From contig JACQZR010000231.1 of the NCBI GenBank assembly GCA_016213775.1, positions 1-50,703 on the forward strand: a DNA stretch of 50,703 nt, given 5' to 3'. The stretch is from Acidobacteriota bacterium. GTDB lineage: Bacteria; Acidobacteriota; Terriglobia; Bryobacterales; Bryobacteraceae. Position 1 is the stretch's first letter. The number at the start of each line of letters is the position of its first letter. Below are positions 26,087-34,425 of this stretch, piece by piece. The notes under the pieces are model-generated. The model worked only from the letters and a program-made list of their open reading frames with translations, did no database searches and was not told where the DNA came from. Both the position numbers and the translations under genes were made by a program.

Positions 26087-26145
26087 TCCGGGTCGCGCAC
26101 TTGTGAAACCAGACAACGATCCACGCTCCGCGCCTCCGGCTTCTT

Positions 26146-26175
26146 ATCACTGTTAATCGGCGTTCATCAGTGGCC
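26146..26175 (+). repeat. Three diverged 10-bp tandem units
   Basis: ATCACTGTTA, ATCGGCGTTC and ATCAGTGGCC follow each other exactly, all starting ATC with G or T rich middles, in the gap before the small Tudor-like gene. The period of 10 matches one helical turn. It may be a degenerate intergenic repeat; its role is unknown. Confidence 0.35.
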
Positions 26176-26242
26176 ATTGAGTCCGTCAGTCCGCTAGCCC
26201 TTGATTTTTGCTACACTTACAATGAGGATCACAAATAAATCA

Positions 26243-26473
26243 ATGGCCGCAAAACTTCCTTTCGCCAAAGGCGCGCAGGTAGAACACCCCAAATTTGGAC
26301 TTGGTCAGGTGAGCGACTGCACCGAAGAACACATCGTTATCAAGTTCGACGACCATGGCGAAAAGAAGTTTGTCCTCCAGATCGTGCTTCCGAATCTGAA
26401 GAAGAGCGATCGCCAGCCGCCTCCGGAAAAGCGGCGCGCCACGAAGAAAAAAGCCGCGGCGCCCGCCAGTTAA
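26243..26473 (+). CDS. Small protein resembling the UvrD/PcrA C-terminal Tudor-like domain
   Basis: 76 residues from the ATG at 26243 (the ATG at 26222 would add seven). FAKGAQVEHPKFGLGQVSDC, then HIVIKFDDHGEKKFVLQIVL and PNL: the Lys-Gly-x-x-Val-x-His-Pro-x-Phe-Gly-x-Gly pattern of the C-terminal domain of UvrD/PcrA helicases (also DUF3553), a Tudor-like fold that contacts RNA polymerase. Here it stands alone, followed by a basic Lys/Ala tail (KRRATKKKAAAPAS) that could bind nucleic acid. It may interact with RNA polymerase or DNA, which is inferred from the fold only. Confidence 0.65.
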   Translation: MAAKLPFAKGAQVEHPKFGLGQVSDCTEEHIVIKFDDHGEKKFVLQIVLPNLKKSDRQPPPEKRRATKKKAAAPAS

Positions 26474-26485
26474 GCCGTCCCCTAA

Positions 26486-27442
26486 CTAAGCCCGGATATT
26501 GACCCACGTGTGCACATGCGGCGCACCACGGAAGTACCACAGCATCGTTGGGCTCTCCAACTGCCACACGTCCCACATGCCGTCCTTGCCGATGTCTTCA
26601 TCCTTGTAGAACGACATCGCGAGCGACGACACTCCGCCGTTCGCCTTGATGTAACGCATCGCCTCATCGACATCCTTCTTGCGATAGGGCAGCAGTAGAT
26701 CAGCGAGAACCTTTTCCACGAGCCCACGCTGATCCCGTGTCATGTCCGACACCGGTATCCCCGCCAGTTCCGTCTTCTTCTTGAGCGCGACCGTTGCAGT
26801 AGCTTTCTCATCACGCGGCTTGCCGGACACCAGTGCCATCTCGCGCTGCTTACCGTTGAGCGCCTGGAATACTTCGTTGGCGCGTACGGCCTGGTACCAG
26901 TAAACATTGCCTCGATGGTCGGGCTGTTCGGTGGCCGTCGGGCCCGCCTGGTGACCGTAGAAGATCGGACCGCCAAAGGCAACGCCGTCCACCGAATCGC
27001 CATCGCAGCGCACGGTGCAGTGCCGGCCCGCGAGCACGAACTCGAACTTGCCCGAGCCCGGTTCGCCGAACAACGCCACCGAATAGTTGCCGAGACCCTT
27101 TGCATCCTCTTCCAACTGCTGCATCACTTTCGGCACGAACTCGGGTGCGTAGAGGCCCTGAAAAATCTCCTTCACCATCTGCTGTTGATCGGGTGTGAAA
27201 AACTTCCCGACGCGCGCGCCGGTGATGAACCAGTTGTTGTCCACCTTCGATCGCAAATCATGATCGAACGGCATGCATACGGTTTTCCTCTGCTCCTCGG
27301 TCAGGCTCTTGTGCAGAGTGGCGACTAGCGTTTCCGAGGACGCAGCGGTCTTAGGCGCTGCATCAGCGGTAATGGCGAACGTTGCGGCGGCGGCGGTCTT
27401 GAGAAAATCGCGGCGGCCGGGTCTGCAATCGGGGCAGTCCAT
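26486..27442 (-). CDS. Tat-exported DUF3500 protein
   Basis: 318 residues from the ATG at 27442, with GGGAGG upstream. Twin-arginine signal GRRDFLKTAAAATFAITADA, so it is exported folded. The body matches DUF3500: MPFDHDLRSKVDNNWFITGA, then FEFVLAGRHCTVRCDGDSVD and the end WQLESPTMLWYFRGAPHVHT with its conserved His residues. The family has no established activity. It lies 91 bp downstream of the first TonB-dependent receptor gene's... opposite end: the receptor's stop is at 27534 and this gene is upstream-oriented the same way, so they may share a transcript with the receptor first. Confidence 0.83.
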   Translation of the reverse strand: MDCPDCRPGRRDFLKTAAAATFAITADAAPKTAASSETLVATLHKSLTEEQRKTVCMPFDHDLRSKVDNNWFITGARVGKFFTPDQQQMVKEIFQGLYAPEFVPKVMQQLEEDAKGLGNYSVALFGEPGSGKFEFVLAGRHCTVRCDGDSVDGVAFGGPIFYGHQAGPTATEQPDHRGNVYWYQAVRANEVFQALNGKQREMALVSGKPRDEKATATVALKKKTELAGIPVSDMTRDQRGLVEKVLADLLLPYRKKDVDEAMRYIKANGGVSSLAMSFYKDEDIGKDGMWDVWQLESPTMLWYFRGAPHVHTWVNIRA

Positions 27443-27533
27443 AATATGGAAACCTCCCAGCGGGTGGAATTTCAAGTAGTCCGATTTTATCTCACAAATC
27501 CCCCGCTGGTTGTTAACGGCCGCCGTGCGTCAA

Positions 27534-30500
27534 CTAGAACGTCACCCGCAGCTTCAGTCGAATGGTGCGCCGGCTGTCTACACCTTCCTGCGTGTAGCTG
27601 GTCAGCAGCCGCCCGAAGTCGGGATTGCGATTCACCGTGTCGACGTAGGGTTTCAGCGTCTTGGGATCCACTTGCATCGTGAAGCTGCCCAGATTGCCGA
27701 TATCGAAACCGTCCGGTGATTTCAGCGGATGATTGAACAGGTTGTTGAAGTCGGCGCCAAGGTCCGCGCGGAAGCGCTCGCTGAGCCGGAAGATCTTATG
27801 TACGCCCAGATTCGCTCCCCACGTTCCAGGTCCCCACAGCAGGTTGCGCTTGGCGATGTTGGGATTGTCAAACAGATCGGCGCCCGCGGGCGGCGGCGCA
27901 AACGCGTCGGGATTGAAGATTCGGTCCCCTTGCTTCATGTTCACCTGTCCGGTGACGATCGGGCGGAAGGTGGTTCCATAGAAACCGCCCGTGGCATCAA
28001 TGGATCCGCTCCCCAAATTGCCGGGCATTACGGGTCCGCAGTTGTCGCAGAACCAGAACGGTGTGAAGCCCGTCCCCGATTTGACGAAAGCCTGCCAGCT
28101 CGCCTGCCAGCCGCCCACAATCGTATCAGCCCATTTGGGTGCTTTGGAGCCGAATTTCTGACGGTGTCCAAAGGGCACGTTCCAAGTGCCATAGGTGATA
28201 AACCGGTGCCGCGGTACAAACGCGTCCTGGCTGTAGTCCACATCCGGGCGGAATTGATTGTACGAAGTGCCTCCGAGGCTCGATGCGCCGACGTCCGGCG
28301 CCGACGTCAGTTGCCGCAACAGCGTGTATGCAGCCGTGAATGTGAACCCGCCTCCGAACCGTCTGTTCAGTTCCAATTGCATCGCGTGCGAGCGGCCGTG
28401 TCCCAAATTCCCGAAACTGGTCATGTAGTCGCTGAGAGCTGGGAACGGCAGCCGCGCCCGGTCCGCCGCGGAAAGGTCGCAATTGAAGTCATTCATACTG
28501 CACGCCGTGACGCCATCTCCTGTTGTGGTCCCGAATGGCGTATCGCTCGGCGGCAGCATGTTGGCGTCGACGCCCGAAACCAACCCTTTCATCCGCGTCC
28601 CGAGATACGACACCCGAAGGCCCGTCCGCTCTCCCAGTTGGCGCTCCACCGTCAGGTTGTACTGATCAATGCGCGGCGATTGCAGATCGAAAGGAACCCA
28701 GTTGGCCGAAATCTGATTGCTCAGCGATGCCAGCAATCCGCCCACATTGGGGCTAATGCCGTGTGTGAATCCTGGCCAGCCTTGTAGCGGCGCCGCCGCG
28801 TTGTCGCGCTTGGTCAACCGCACCTGGAACGAATTGGTCGCGAGTGGATCGCGAATCCCTTGTGCCGCCGAGGTTGGATAGAAGAGACCGTAGCCGCCGC
28901 GAAACACCATCTTGTCGTCTATCCTATAGGCGACACCAAACCGCGGAGCGATGTTGTTGCGGTCCGTCTTCACCAGCGCCCGGCCTACTCCGACATCCGA
29001 GGCGAGTGCGTACCCGTATGCCAGGAATCGCGGATCAGCGAACTCCGCCGTCTTCTGCGACGGCAGAATGAACCGCCCCTTCTTGCCGCCTGTACCAACG
29101 AAAGTCGGGTCGAAATTCAGCAGCAGATCGTTTGCCTCGATGAACGGTGTGATCACTTCATAGCGCAATCCAAGATACAACGTGAGCCGCGAATTCACTT
29201 TGAAATCGTCCTGCACAAAAAAGCCCGTCTCCCAATTGTGGACATCCATCGGGGGACGGAACTTGTTCACAAAGGTGGTGGAGTTTGCGGGCAGTCCCAT
29301 CAGGAAGCGCGCGAACGCGTCCGGTCCCGCGCCGCTGTACGCGATGGTTCCGCGCGGGTCGCTGCGGCCTGAAGTGAATCCGTCCACGGCCGCGTTGCGC
29401 ACGAAGTCGGCGCCCGCCCTGATCGTGTGCTTCCGCAGATTCCAGGCGATGGTGTCCCCAAACGTGATCAGGCTCTGGTCGAGCGGCCGGTACGTGTTGC
29501 GCCCTCCCGTGCCGATGTTGGCGAAACCAGTGCCGAACGTGATGCCGGGGTGTCCGTAGGATTCCATCGTCTGTTGACCAACCACGCTGGCATAGGCATT
29601 GAGATCGCTCTGATCAAAGCCGATACTAGAGAGAAACTGCCCAAGCGTTTGATTACTCCGGCGGAACGTTGGCTGCCGGTTGAAGCCTCCGCGCACTTCG
29701 TTGATCAGCCTTCCCGAGAACAGATGTGTCTCGGAAAGTGAGAGCGTTTGGTTAGTGCGCTCGTTCAGCGTCAGTCCCAGGCCCACGTACGGGCTTAGCA
29801 CCGCAGACGTGCGGCCGTCCTGCGACTGGCTGTTGAATACGCCATAGAATTTGTCATTGCTCGAAAAATCGTGATCCACTCGCACGGTGCCAAGATTGCG
29901 AACCGTTCTGCCCGGCAGTGAATTGAAGTAGTCCACCAAACGGCCGTTGGCGGCGTTGATCGGTGATGCCGGATTCACCTTGGGGAAATAGACGTCGATC
30001 AGTTTCGCTGTCACCGGATTCATCAGCCGCGAGGGCAGCCGGGTGAAGCGTTGCCCCAATCCGCCCACAGTGTTGTTGGCTATCTCCGCCGCGGTCAGGG
30101 TCACCGCTGCCGGGACCAGAGGTTTGTTGGTATCGCGCAACAGTGTGAAATCGCCTGTCCAAAGGGTCGGGTGAGGCAGCGTTGTGGACCGCAGGTTCAC
30201 CGGCGCGTTGGAATACCGCCGCTCGTAAGCCATGAAGAAAAACGTGCGTTTCATCTTCGGCACTGGACCGCCAAACGAAGCGCCAAATTCATTCAAATTG
30301 AAGAATGGATACGGGTACTGGTTTTGCGCCGGAGTCGGCAGAAACGCAGCCTGCCCGATCTTGTCGCGAAGGTTCCACGCCGCCAGCGCCGCATTCTTGT
30401 TGTTGTAGAACAACGACCCGTGATGTTGCACACCGCCGCGCTTCGTCGTCACACGGACATTGGCAATCCCTGCATACTCCGCGGTGAAGTTGTTCGAAAG

Positions 30501-31136
30501 CACAGTCAGTTCGCCCACCGTCTCCAGCGAAGGCTGGCTAGCGGTCGGCTGCCCGAAAACGCCTCCGTTTGACCGCTGCCCGTCCAGTGAAAAACTCGCT
30601 CCATAACTTTGCGCGCCGATAAACTTGAATGCTCCGTCGGTATCGGCTTGCGTGATATTCGGATTCAAATACAGGAACGAATATATGTCTCGTGAGTCGC
30701 GTGGCAACTCGCGGATCGCCTCGCCCTCGAGAGTCCTCGCAATGGTCGGCGATTCTGTTTCAATCGTCGGAGCATCAGTGCTGACAATCACGGTTTGCGT
30801 GGCGCCTTTCGGTTTCAGCGAAACGTCAGCGCGTACTGCGCCGCCCGATCGTATTTCGATGTTCAGAACTTCGGCCGTGGTGAAGCCTTCCACCGCCACC
30901 GTCACCTTGTATGTTCCGGAGCGAAGACCGCCGGCCTCATAATTCCCTTCGGCGTTGGAGGTGACTTTGCGTGTGATGTTGGTGGCAACGTCCAACACCT
31001 CCACGGCAGCGTTGGGAATGACGGCTCCCGATGCGTCGGTGACAGTGCCTCGTACGGTGCCGAGGTCCGTGCCTTGACCGATAAGTGCGCACGCTCCGAG
31101 GAGTGCTAGAAGACAAGATAATGCGAGAGTTCTCAT
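27534..31136 (-). CDS. Oar-like TonB-dependent receptor with carboxypeptidase-regulatory N-terminal domain
   Basis: 1200 residues, AGGGG before the ATG. Signal peptide MRTLALSCLLALLGACALIG; a carboxypeptidase-regulatory/CnaB-like domain at about 25-105 (GTVRGTVTDASGAVIPNAAV, NYEAGGLRSGTYKVTVAVEG); a plug-like region (TIARTLEGEAIRELPRDSRD, then FSLDGQRSNGG and VRVTTKRGG); then a long outer-membrane barrel ending RLKLRVTF with a terminal Phe. Such proteins are abundant in Acidobacteriota and are thought to import large or complex substrates using TonB; the ligand is not known. It is divergent from the cytochrome c/PQQ dehydrogenase pair. Confidence 0.9.
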   Translation of the reverse strand: MRTLALSCLLALLGACALIGQGTDLGTVRGTVTDASGAVIPNAAVEVLDVATNITRKVTSNAEGNYEAGGLRSGTYKVTVAVEGFTTAEVLNIEIRSGGAVRADVSLKPKGATQTVIVSTDAPTIETESPTIARTLEGEAIRELPRDSRDIYSFLYLNPNITQADTDGAFKFIGAQSYGASFSLDGQRSNGGVFGQPTASQPSLETVGELTVLSNNFTAEYAGIANVRVTTKRGGVQHHGSLFYNNKNAALAAWNLRDKIGQAAFLPTPAQNQYPYPFFNLNEFGASFGGPVPKMKRTFFFMAYERRYSNAPVNLRSTTLPHPTLWTGDFTLLRDTNKPLVPAAVTLTAAEIANNTVGGLGQRFTRLPSRLMNPVTAKLIDVYFPKVNPASPINAANGRLVDYFNSLPGRTVRNLGTVRVDHDFSSNDKFYGVFNSQSQDGRTSAVLSPYVGLGLTLNERTNQTLSLSETHLFSGRLINEVRGGFNRQPTFRRSNQTLGQFLSSIGFDQSDLNAYASVVGQQTMESYGHPGITFGTGFANIGTGGRNTYRPLDQSLITFGDTIAWNLRKHTIRAGADFVRNAAVDGFTSGRSDPRGTIAYSGAGPDAFARFLMGLPANSTTFVNKFRPPMDVHNWETGFFVQDDFKVNSRLTLYLGLRYEVITPFIEANDLLLNFDPTFVGTGGKKGRFILPSQKTAEFADPRFLAYGYALASDVGVGRALVKTDRNNIAPRFGVAYRIDDKMVFRGGYGLFYPTSAAQGIRDPLATNSFQVRLTKRDNAAAPLQGWPGFTHGISPNVGGLLASLSNQISANWVPFDLQSPRIDQYNLTVERQLGERTGLRVSYLGTRMKGLVSGVDANMLPPSDTPFGTTTGDGVTACSMNDFNCDLSAADRARLPFPALSDYMTSFGNLGHGRSHAMQLELNRRFGGGFTFTAAYTLLRQLTSAPDVGASSLGGTSYNQFRPDVDYSQDAFVPRHRFITYGTWNVPFGHRQKFGSKAPKWADTIVGGWQASWQAFVKSGTGFTPFWFCDNCGPVMPGNLGSGSIDATGGFYGTTFRPIVTGQVNMKQGDRIFNPDAFAPPPAGADLFDNPNIAKRNLLWGPGTWGANLGVHKIFRLSERFRADLGADFNNLFNHPLKSPDGFDIGNLGSFTMQVDPKTLKPYVDTVNRNPDFGRLLTSYTQEGVDSRRTIRLKLRVTF

Positions 31137-31243
31137 TTTATGTACCCCTTCCCCGAGAGTATAGCCGCTTTGTTTCCTGGCGAGAAGCCGCTGCTACGTT
31201 ACAGAGTGCTTTCCGCGGAACGCGGGAGATATATGATATCCGG

Positions 31244-31981
31244 ATGCGATCCCTGTTCGTCCTCGCCGCTCTGCCGGTGTTCTCATTCGCGCAAGCACCC
31301 GCTGCCGTAGAGGCCGGGCGGCAACTCTACCTCGGTTCCTGTTCTGCCTGCCACGGCGCCAATGGCGAAGGCAGCCAGGGACCGGGTTTGATGACCGGCC
31401 GGATAACCCGGCTCGCAGACAGTGTTCTCCATCGAACCATCAAGAACGGCCTCCCTGGAACCATGATGCCGGGCTCCGATCTGCCGGATTCGCGCATCAC
31501 GGAAATCGCCGCCTTTCTGCGCTCGCTCACGGCGCCGGCCATTTCCGCCAACGTGGCCGGCGACGCTCCGCGAGGGCGGTCGTTGTTCTTCGGATCCGCA
31601 CGCTGCTCCTCATGCCATATGATCCTCGGTGAAGGCGGATACCCTGGTCCGGACCTTTCCAACATTGGCGCGGAACGTACCGTCGGTCAACTGCGCGATT
31701 CGCTACTGAAACCGTCCGCCCGCGTCGCGCCGGGGTATCGGGCGGCATCGGTAACGCTGCCCTCCGGCGAGACCATCTCCGGTGTCGCTAAGAATCACAA
31801 TAACTACACAGTGCATATCCTCGATTCCAAGGGCAGGCTCCATCTGCTGGATCGCGCCAGGCTATCCACGCTCCAATTGCCCGATGCCTCGTTAATGCCC
31901 GCGGCCGAGCCGGCCGATGTCCCCGATCTGATTGCGTTCCTCGCCCGCCAATCGACGCGTTCCACCGGAGGTGCGCAATGA
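31244..31981 (+). CDS. Diheme cytochrome c, periplasmic
   Basis: 245 residues from the ATG at 31244, which opens with a signal peptide (MRSLFVLAALPVFSFAQA); the frame is open further upstream but without a sensible start. Two c-type haem sites: CSACH near 31 and CSSCH near 124. Distal Met candidates include TMMPGSDL and later Met residues. The C-terminal part (SVTLPSGETISGVAKNHNNY) resembles the segment found in cytochromes attached to sugar or alcohol dehydrogenases. The stop overlaps the PQQ dehydrogenase start (ATGA), so it very likely takes electrons from that enzyme. Confidence 0.92.
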   Translation: MRSLFVLAALPVFSFAQAPAAVEAGRQLYLGSCSACHGANGEGSQGPGLMTGRITRLADSVLHRTIKNGLPGTMMPGSDLPDSRITEIAAFLRSLTAPAISANVAGDAPRGRSLFFGSARCSSCHMILGEGGYPGPDLSNIGAERTVGQLRDSLLKPSARVAPGYRAASVTLPSGETISGVAKNHNNYTVHILDSKGRLHLLDRARLSTLQLPDASLMPAAEPADVPDLIAFLARQSTRSTGGAQ

Positions 31982-33537
31982 GAGTCCTTCTGTTCTTCGC
32001 GGCTATGAGCGCGTTCACTCAGGTCCATCAGCAGGACATCGAAAAATCCCCCGGCCCGTCATGGCTCACTTACAACGGCGACTACCGTGCCACGCGTCAT
32101 TCCTCGCTCACACAGATCACTCCCGCTAACGTGAAGTCGCTTGTCGCCAAGTGGGTCTTTCATGTCGACGGAGCGAAGAAGCTGGAAGCCTCACCCATCG
32201 TTTACGACGGCCTGATGTACGTTTCCAACACGAATGAGCTGATCGCCATCGAGGCTCGCACCGGCCGTAAGGTTTGGCATTTCCGCGCCGCCAAGGCCCG
32301 CGGCACTCGCGTCAACCGTGGCGTGGCGATTCTTGGTGACCGCGTCTTCCTGGCCACTGCGGATTGCCACCTCATCGCACTCCACCGGCTGTCTGGCAAT
32401 GTGCTCTTCGACAAGGTGTTCGCGTCGTATGAAGGTGGCTACACCACATCCATCGCGCCTCTCGCCATCAAGGACGCCGTTCTCGTTGGCGTCGCCGGCG
32501 GTGGCTCCGGACAACGTGGTTTCGTCGCCGCCATCCATCCCGAATCCGGCAACGAGAGGTGGCGCTTCTGGACCGTTCCACAAAAAGGGGAGGCCGGTTG
32601 GGAAACATGGGGCGGCTTCCCTGCCGAAATGGGCGGCGCACCAACCTGGACCACCGGATCGTATGATCCGGAATTGAACCTGATCTACTGGCCTACCGGA
32701 AATCCCTGGCCTGACTTCTACGGTGGGCGCCGCCCCGGTGATAATCTCTACTCCGATTCCGTAGTCGCGCTCGACGCTGCCACCGGCAAGATGAAATGGT
32801 ATTTTCAGTTCACGCCGCACGACGTGTGGGATTGGGACGCGAACGAGAACCTCGTGCTCATCGACGCGACCTTCCGCGGACGCCCGCGCAAGCTGATGGT
32901 CCAGGCCAATCGCAACGGCTTCTACTACATCCTCGATCGCGTCACGGGCGAGTTCCTGCATGCCAGGCCATTCGTGAAAAAGCTCGATTGGACAACCGGC
33001 CTGGACGACCGCGGGCGGCCCAAAGTGGCCCCCGAAAAGATCCCCACACCGGCCGGCACCAAGGTCTGCCCGTCCGTGCGCGGTGCTTCCAACTGGATGT
33101 CGCCATCGTACAATCCGTCCACAGGATTGTTCTACGTGGTCACCCTGGAGCAGTGCGACATCATCACCGCCTCCGCCAAGGGCGCCCCTCCCAACTCGGG
33201 TTTCCGCGGCACAGGCAGCGAAGGCGTCCCCGCCGAGCGTGGCATGTTCTACCTGCGCGCCCTCGATGTGCTCACCGGCAATCTGAAGTGGGAATACCCC
33301 ATGCCCGGACCCGCTGTCATGTGGGCCGGCACCGTCTCAACCGCGGGCGGCATCATCTTCAGCGGCGACGACGATGGCAACCTCGTCGCCCTCGACGCCC
33401 GCACCGGCCGCGACCTTTGGCACTTCCCCACCGGCCACAGCCTCTACGCCAGCCCGGTCACGTATATGGTGGATGGGAAGCAGTACGTCACCATCGCCAC
33501 CGAGAGCGACGTGTTCACGTTCGGCTTGTTCGAATGA
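31978..33537 (+). CDS. PQQ-dependent (quinoprotein) alcohol dehydrogenase-like enzyme
   Basis: 519 residues, overlapping the cytochrome gene by 4 bp. Signal peptide MRVLLFFAAMSAFTQVHQ, then an eight-bladed propeller with Trp-docking motifs (SPIVYDGLMYVSNTNELIAI, VVALDAATGKMKWYFQFTPH, YLRALDVLTGNLKWEYP, GNLVALDARTGRDLWHFPTG). Calcium and catalytic motifs: TGNPWPDFYG and HDVWDWDANE (Asp-Trp-Asp). The vicinal Cys-Cys of methanol dehydrogenases is not present; EGGYTTSIAP lies where it would be expected. It should oxidise an alcohol or sugar in the periplasm and pass electrons to the adjacent cytochrome. Substrate unknown; no pqq synthesis genes in the window. Confidence 0.9.
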   Translation: MRVLLFFAAMSAFTQVHQQDIEKSPGPSWLTYNGDYRATRHSSLTQITPANVKSLVAKWVFHVDGAKKLEASPIVYDGLMYVSNTNELIAIEARTGRKVWHFRAAKARGTRVNRGVAILGDRVFLATADCHLIALHRLSGNVLFDKVFASYEGGYTTSIAPLAIKDAVLVGVAGGGSGQRGFVAAIHPESGNERWRFWTVPQKGEAGWETWGGFPAEMGGAPTWTTGSYDPELNLIYWPTGNPWPDFYGGRRPGDNLYSDSVVALDAATGKMKWYFQFTPHDVWDWDANENLVLIDATFRGRPRKLMVQANRNGFYYILDRVTGEFLHARPFVKKLDWTTGLDDRGRPKVAPEKIPTPAGTKVCPSVRGASNWMSPSYNPSTGLFYVVTLEQCDIITASAKGAPPNSGFRGTGSEGVPAERGMFYLRALDVLTGNLKWEYPMPGPAVMWAGTVSTAGGIIFSGDDDGNLVALDARTGRDLWHFPTGHSLYASPVTYMVDGKQYVTIATESDVFTFGLFE

Positions 33538-33785
33538 CTGCTACTATCAAACCAATGGAACTGGCCATTTGCGTTCAAGTCGAGGAGTTGCCGGAAGGCG
33601 TGTTCCTCGCCACTTCTGACGAACTCCCTGGCCTCGTTGCGCAGGGCCGCACTGTCGCCGAGGCACTCGAGATCGCTCGCGACGTCGCCCGCAAATTGAT
33701 AGACGCCCGGCGCGAACACAACGAAGCTCCAGACTTGCCCACCGCCACCGCTCAACGCAACTACACCATCGTTGTGGCGGCGTGA
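33534..33785 (+). CDS. hicB: HicB-family antitoxin-like protein
   Basis: 83 residues from the ATG that overlaps the PQQ dehydrogenase stop (ATGA); the ATG at 33555 (MELAICVQVEELPEG) is the alternative and more typical length. The HicB core is clear: VQVEELPEGVFLATSDELPG, then LVAQGRTVAEALEIARDVAR. HicB neutralises the mRNA-cleaving toxin HicA. No separate DNA-binding domain is visible after the core. The partner toxin immediately downstream is broken, so the antitoxin seems orphaned. Confidence 0.75.
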   Translation: MTATIKPMELAICVQVEELPEGVFLATSDELPGLVAQGRTVAEALEIARDVARKLIDARREHNEAPDLPTATAQRNYTIVVAA

Positions 33786-33789
33786 CCCG

Positions 33790-33875
33790 ATGTGGCGCCT
33801 GTCCGGTTTTCGTTATCGTGAAATCGTACGTAGGCTTGTTTGAGTAGGCGCGTCGCTTTTCAGCGACAATGGAAC
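33790..33875 (+). pseudogene. Decayed hicA toxin gene
   Basis: From ATG 33790 the reading is MWRLSGFRYREIVRRLV and then TGA at 33841. That beginning fits HicA toxins of the GF-x-YREI-x-RL type. After a one-base shift, 33843 onward reads SRRVAFQRQWNHV, like the Phe-x-x-x-Arg-Gln-x-x-x-Ser-His core but with the Ser lost. The remaining half of HicA is missing. It sits 4 bp after hicB, where the toxin is expected. The call rests on a short match. Confidence 0.45.
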
Positions 33876-33876
33876 C

Positions 33877-34128
33877 ATGTCCAATGGAGGTGACGATTTT
33901 CCCGGAATCGACTTCTCCTCGGAGGTCTGCGGAGGGGCCGCCTGTATCGCGCGAACACGCATTCCGGTGTGGCTTCTGGAAAGATACCGCCGCCTCGGTG
34001 TAACTGAGCGTGACCTCCTTGACTCCTACCCAACCCTCCGGGCCGAGGATCTGGCAAACGCGTGGGCTTACGCGCGGATCCATGCTGCCGAAATCGACAC
34101 TCAGATACAGGCCAACGAAGAAGCCTGA
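33877..34128 (+). CDS. DUF433 (VapB-like) antitoxin-type protein
   Basis: 83 residues. FPGIDFSSEVCGGAACIART, then RIPVWLLERYRRLGVTERDL and SYPTLRAEDLANAWAYARIH: the complete DUF433 pattern, a small helix-turn-helix protein usually paired with a PIN-like DUF5615 toxin immediately downstream. No such toxin follows; the next 297 bp hold only repeats. It overlaps the last bases of the hicA remnant. An orphan antitoxin or a stand-alone regulator is possible. Confidence 0.8.
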   Translation: MSNGGDDFPGIDFSSEVCGGAACIARTRIPVWLLERYRRLGVTERDLLDSYPTLRAEDLANAWAYARIHAAEIDTQIQANEEA

Positions 34129-34230
34129 CGAATAGCGAGTTTTATTCAAACGAAGCCGGGCAGGCAAATCGCCGCGTCTCTGACCAACCTCGTCATCCGC
34201 GTGGGTGCTCAACGATTTCGGGGAATGCGT

Positions 34231-34254
34231 CCGACTCGCTTACGCTCGCGGCTC
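34231..34254 (-). repeat. REP-like palindromic element, copy 1
   Basis: 24 bases containing TCGCTTACGCTCGCGG; read on the minus strand it agrees with copy 2 (34288-34311) at 20 of 24 positions. The inverse orientation of the pair allows a long hairpin. The 297-bp gap 34129-34425 otherwise holds no gene. Confidence 0.55.
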
Positions 34255-34287
34255 AGAAGCTCCTGCAAAATCAACACTACCGGTTCC

Positions 34288-34311
34288 GAGCCGCGACCGT
34301 TAGGGAGACGG
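34288..34311 (+). repeat. REP-like palindromic element, copy 2
   Basis: GAGCCGCGACCGTTAGGGAG and four more bases; a 20/24 match to the reverse complement of copy 1. Related but weaker copies lie at 45674-45695 and 45716-45741. Confidence 0.55.
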
Positions 34312-34425
34312 TTTCCGCGAGAATCCCCAAACCGGTTACGCACCCCATCCGCGTCAACCAACCGCCCCGCTAGCCCCCCAATGCTATCCTGAAAGGAATC
34401 CCAACAGGAAAGTGAAGTACCCTCT

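Noticed and set aside
34062-34373. Plus-strand frame as the missing DUF433 partner toxin
   Set aside because: Its sequence shows no PIN-like or DUF5615 pattern (no early Asp-Glu-Asn, no Asp-x-Asp-Phe) and it overlaps the antitoxin gene.
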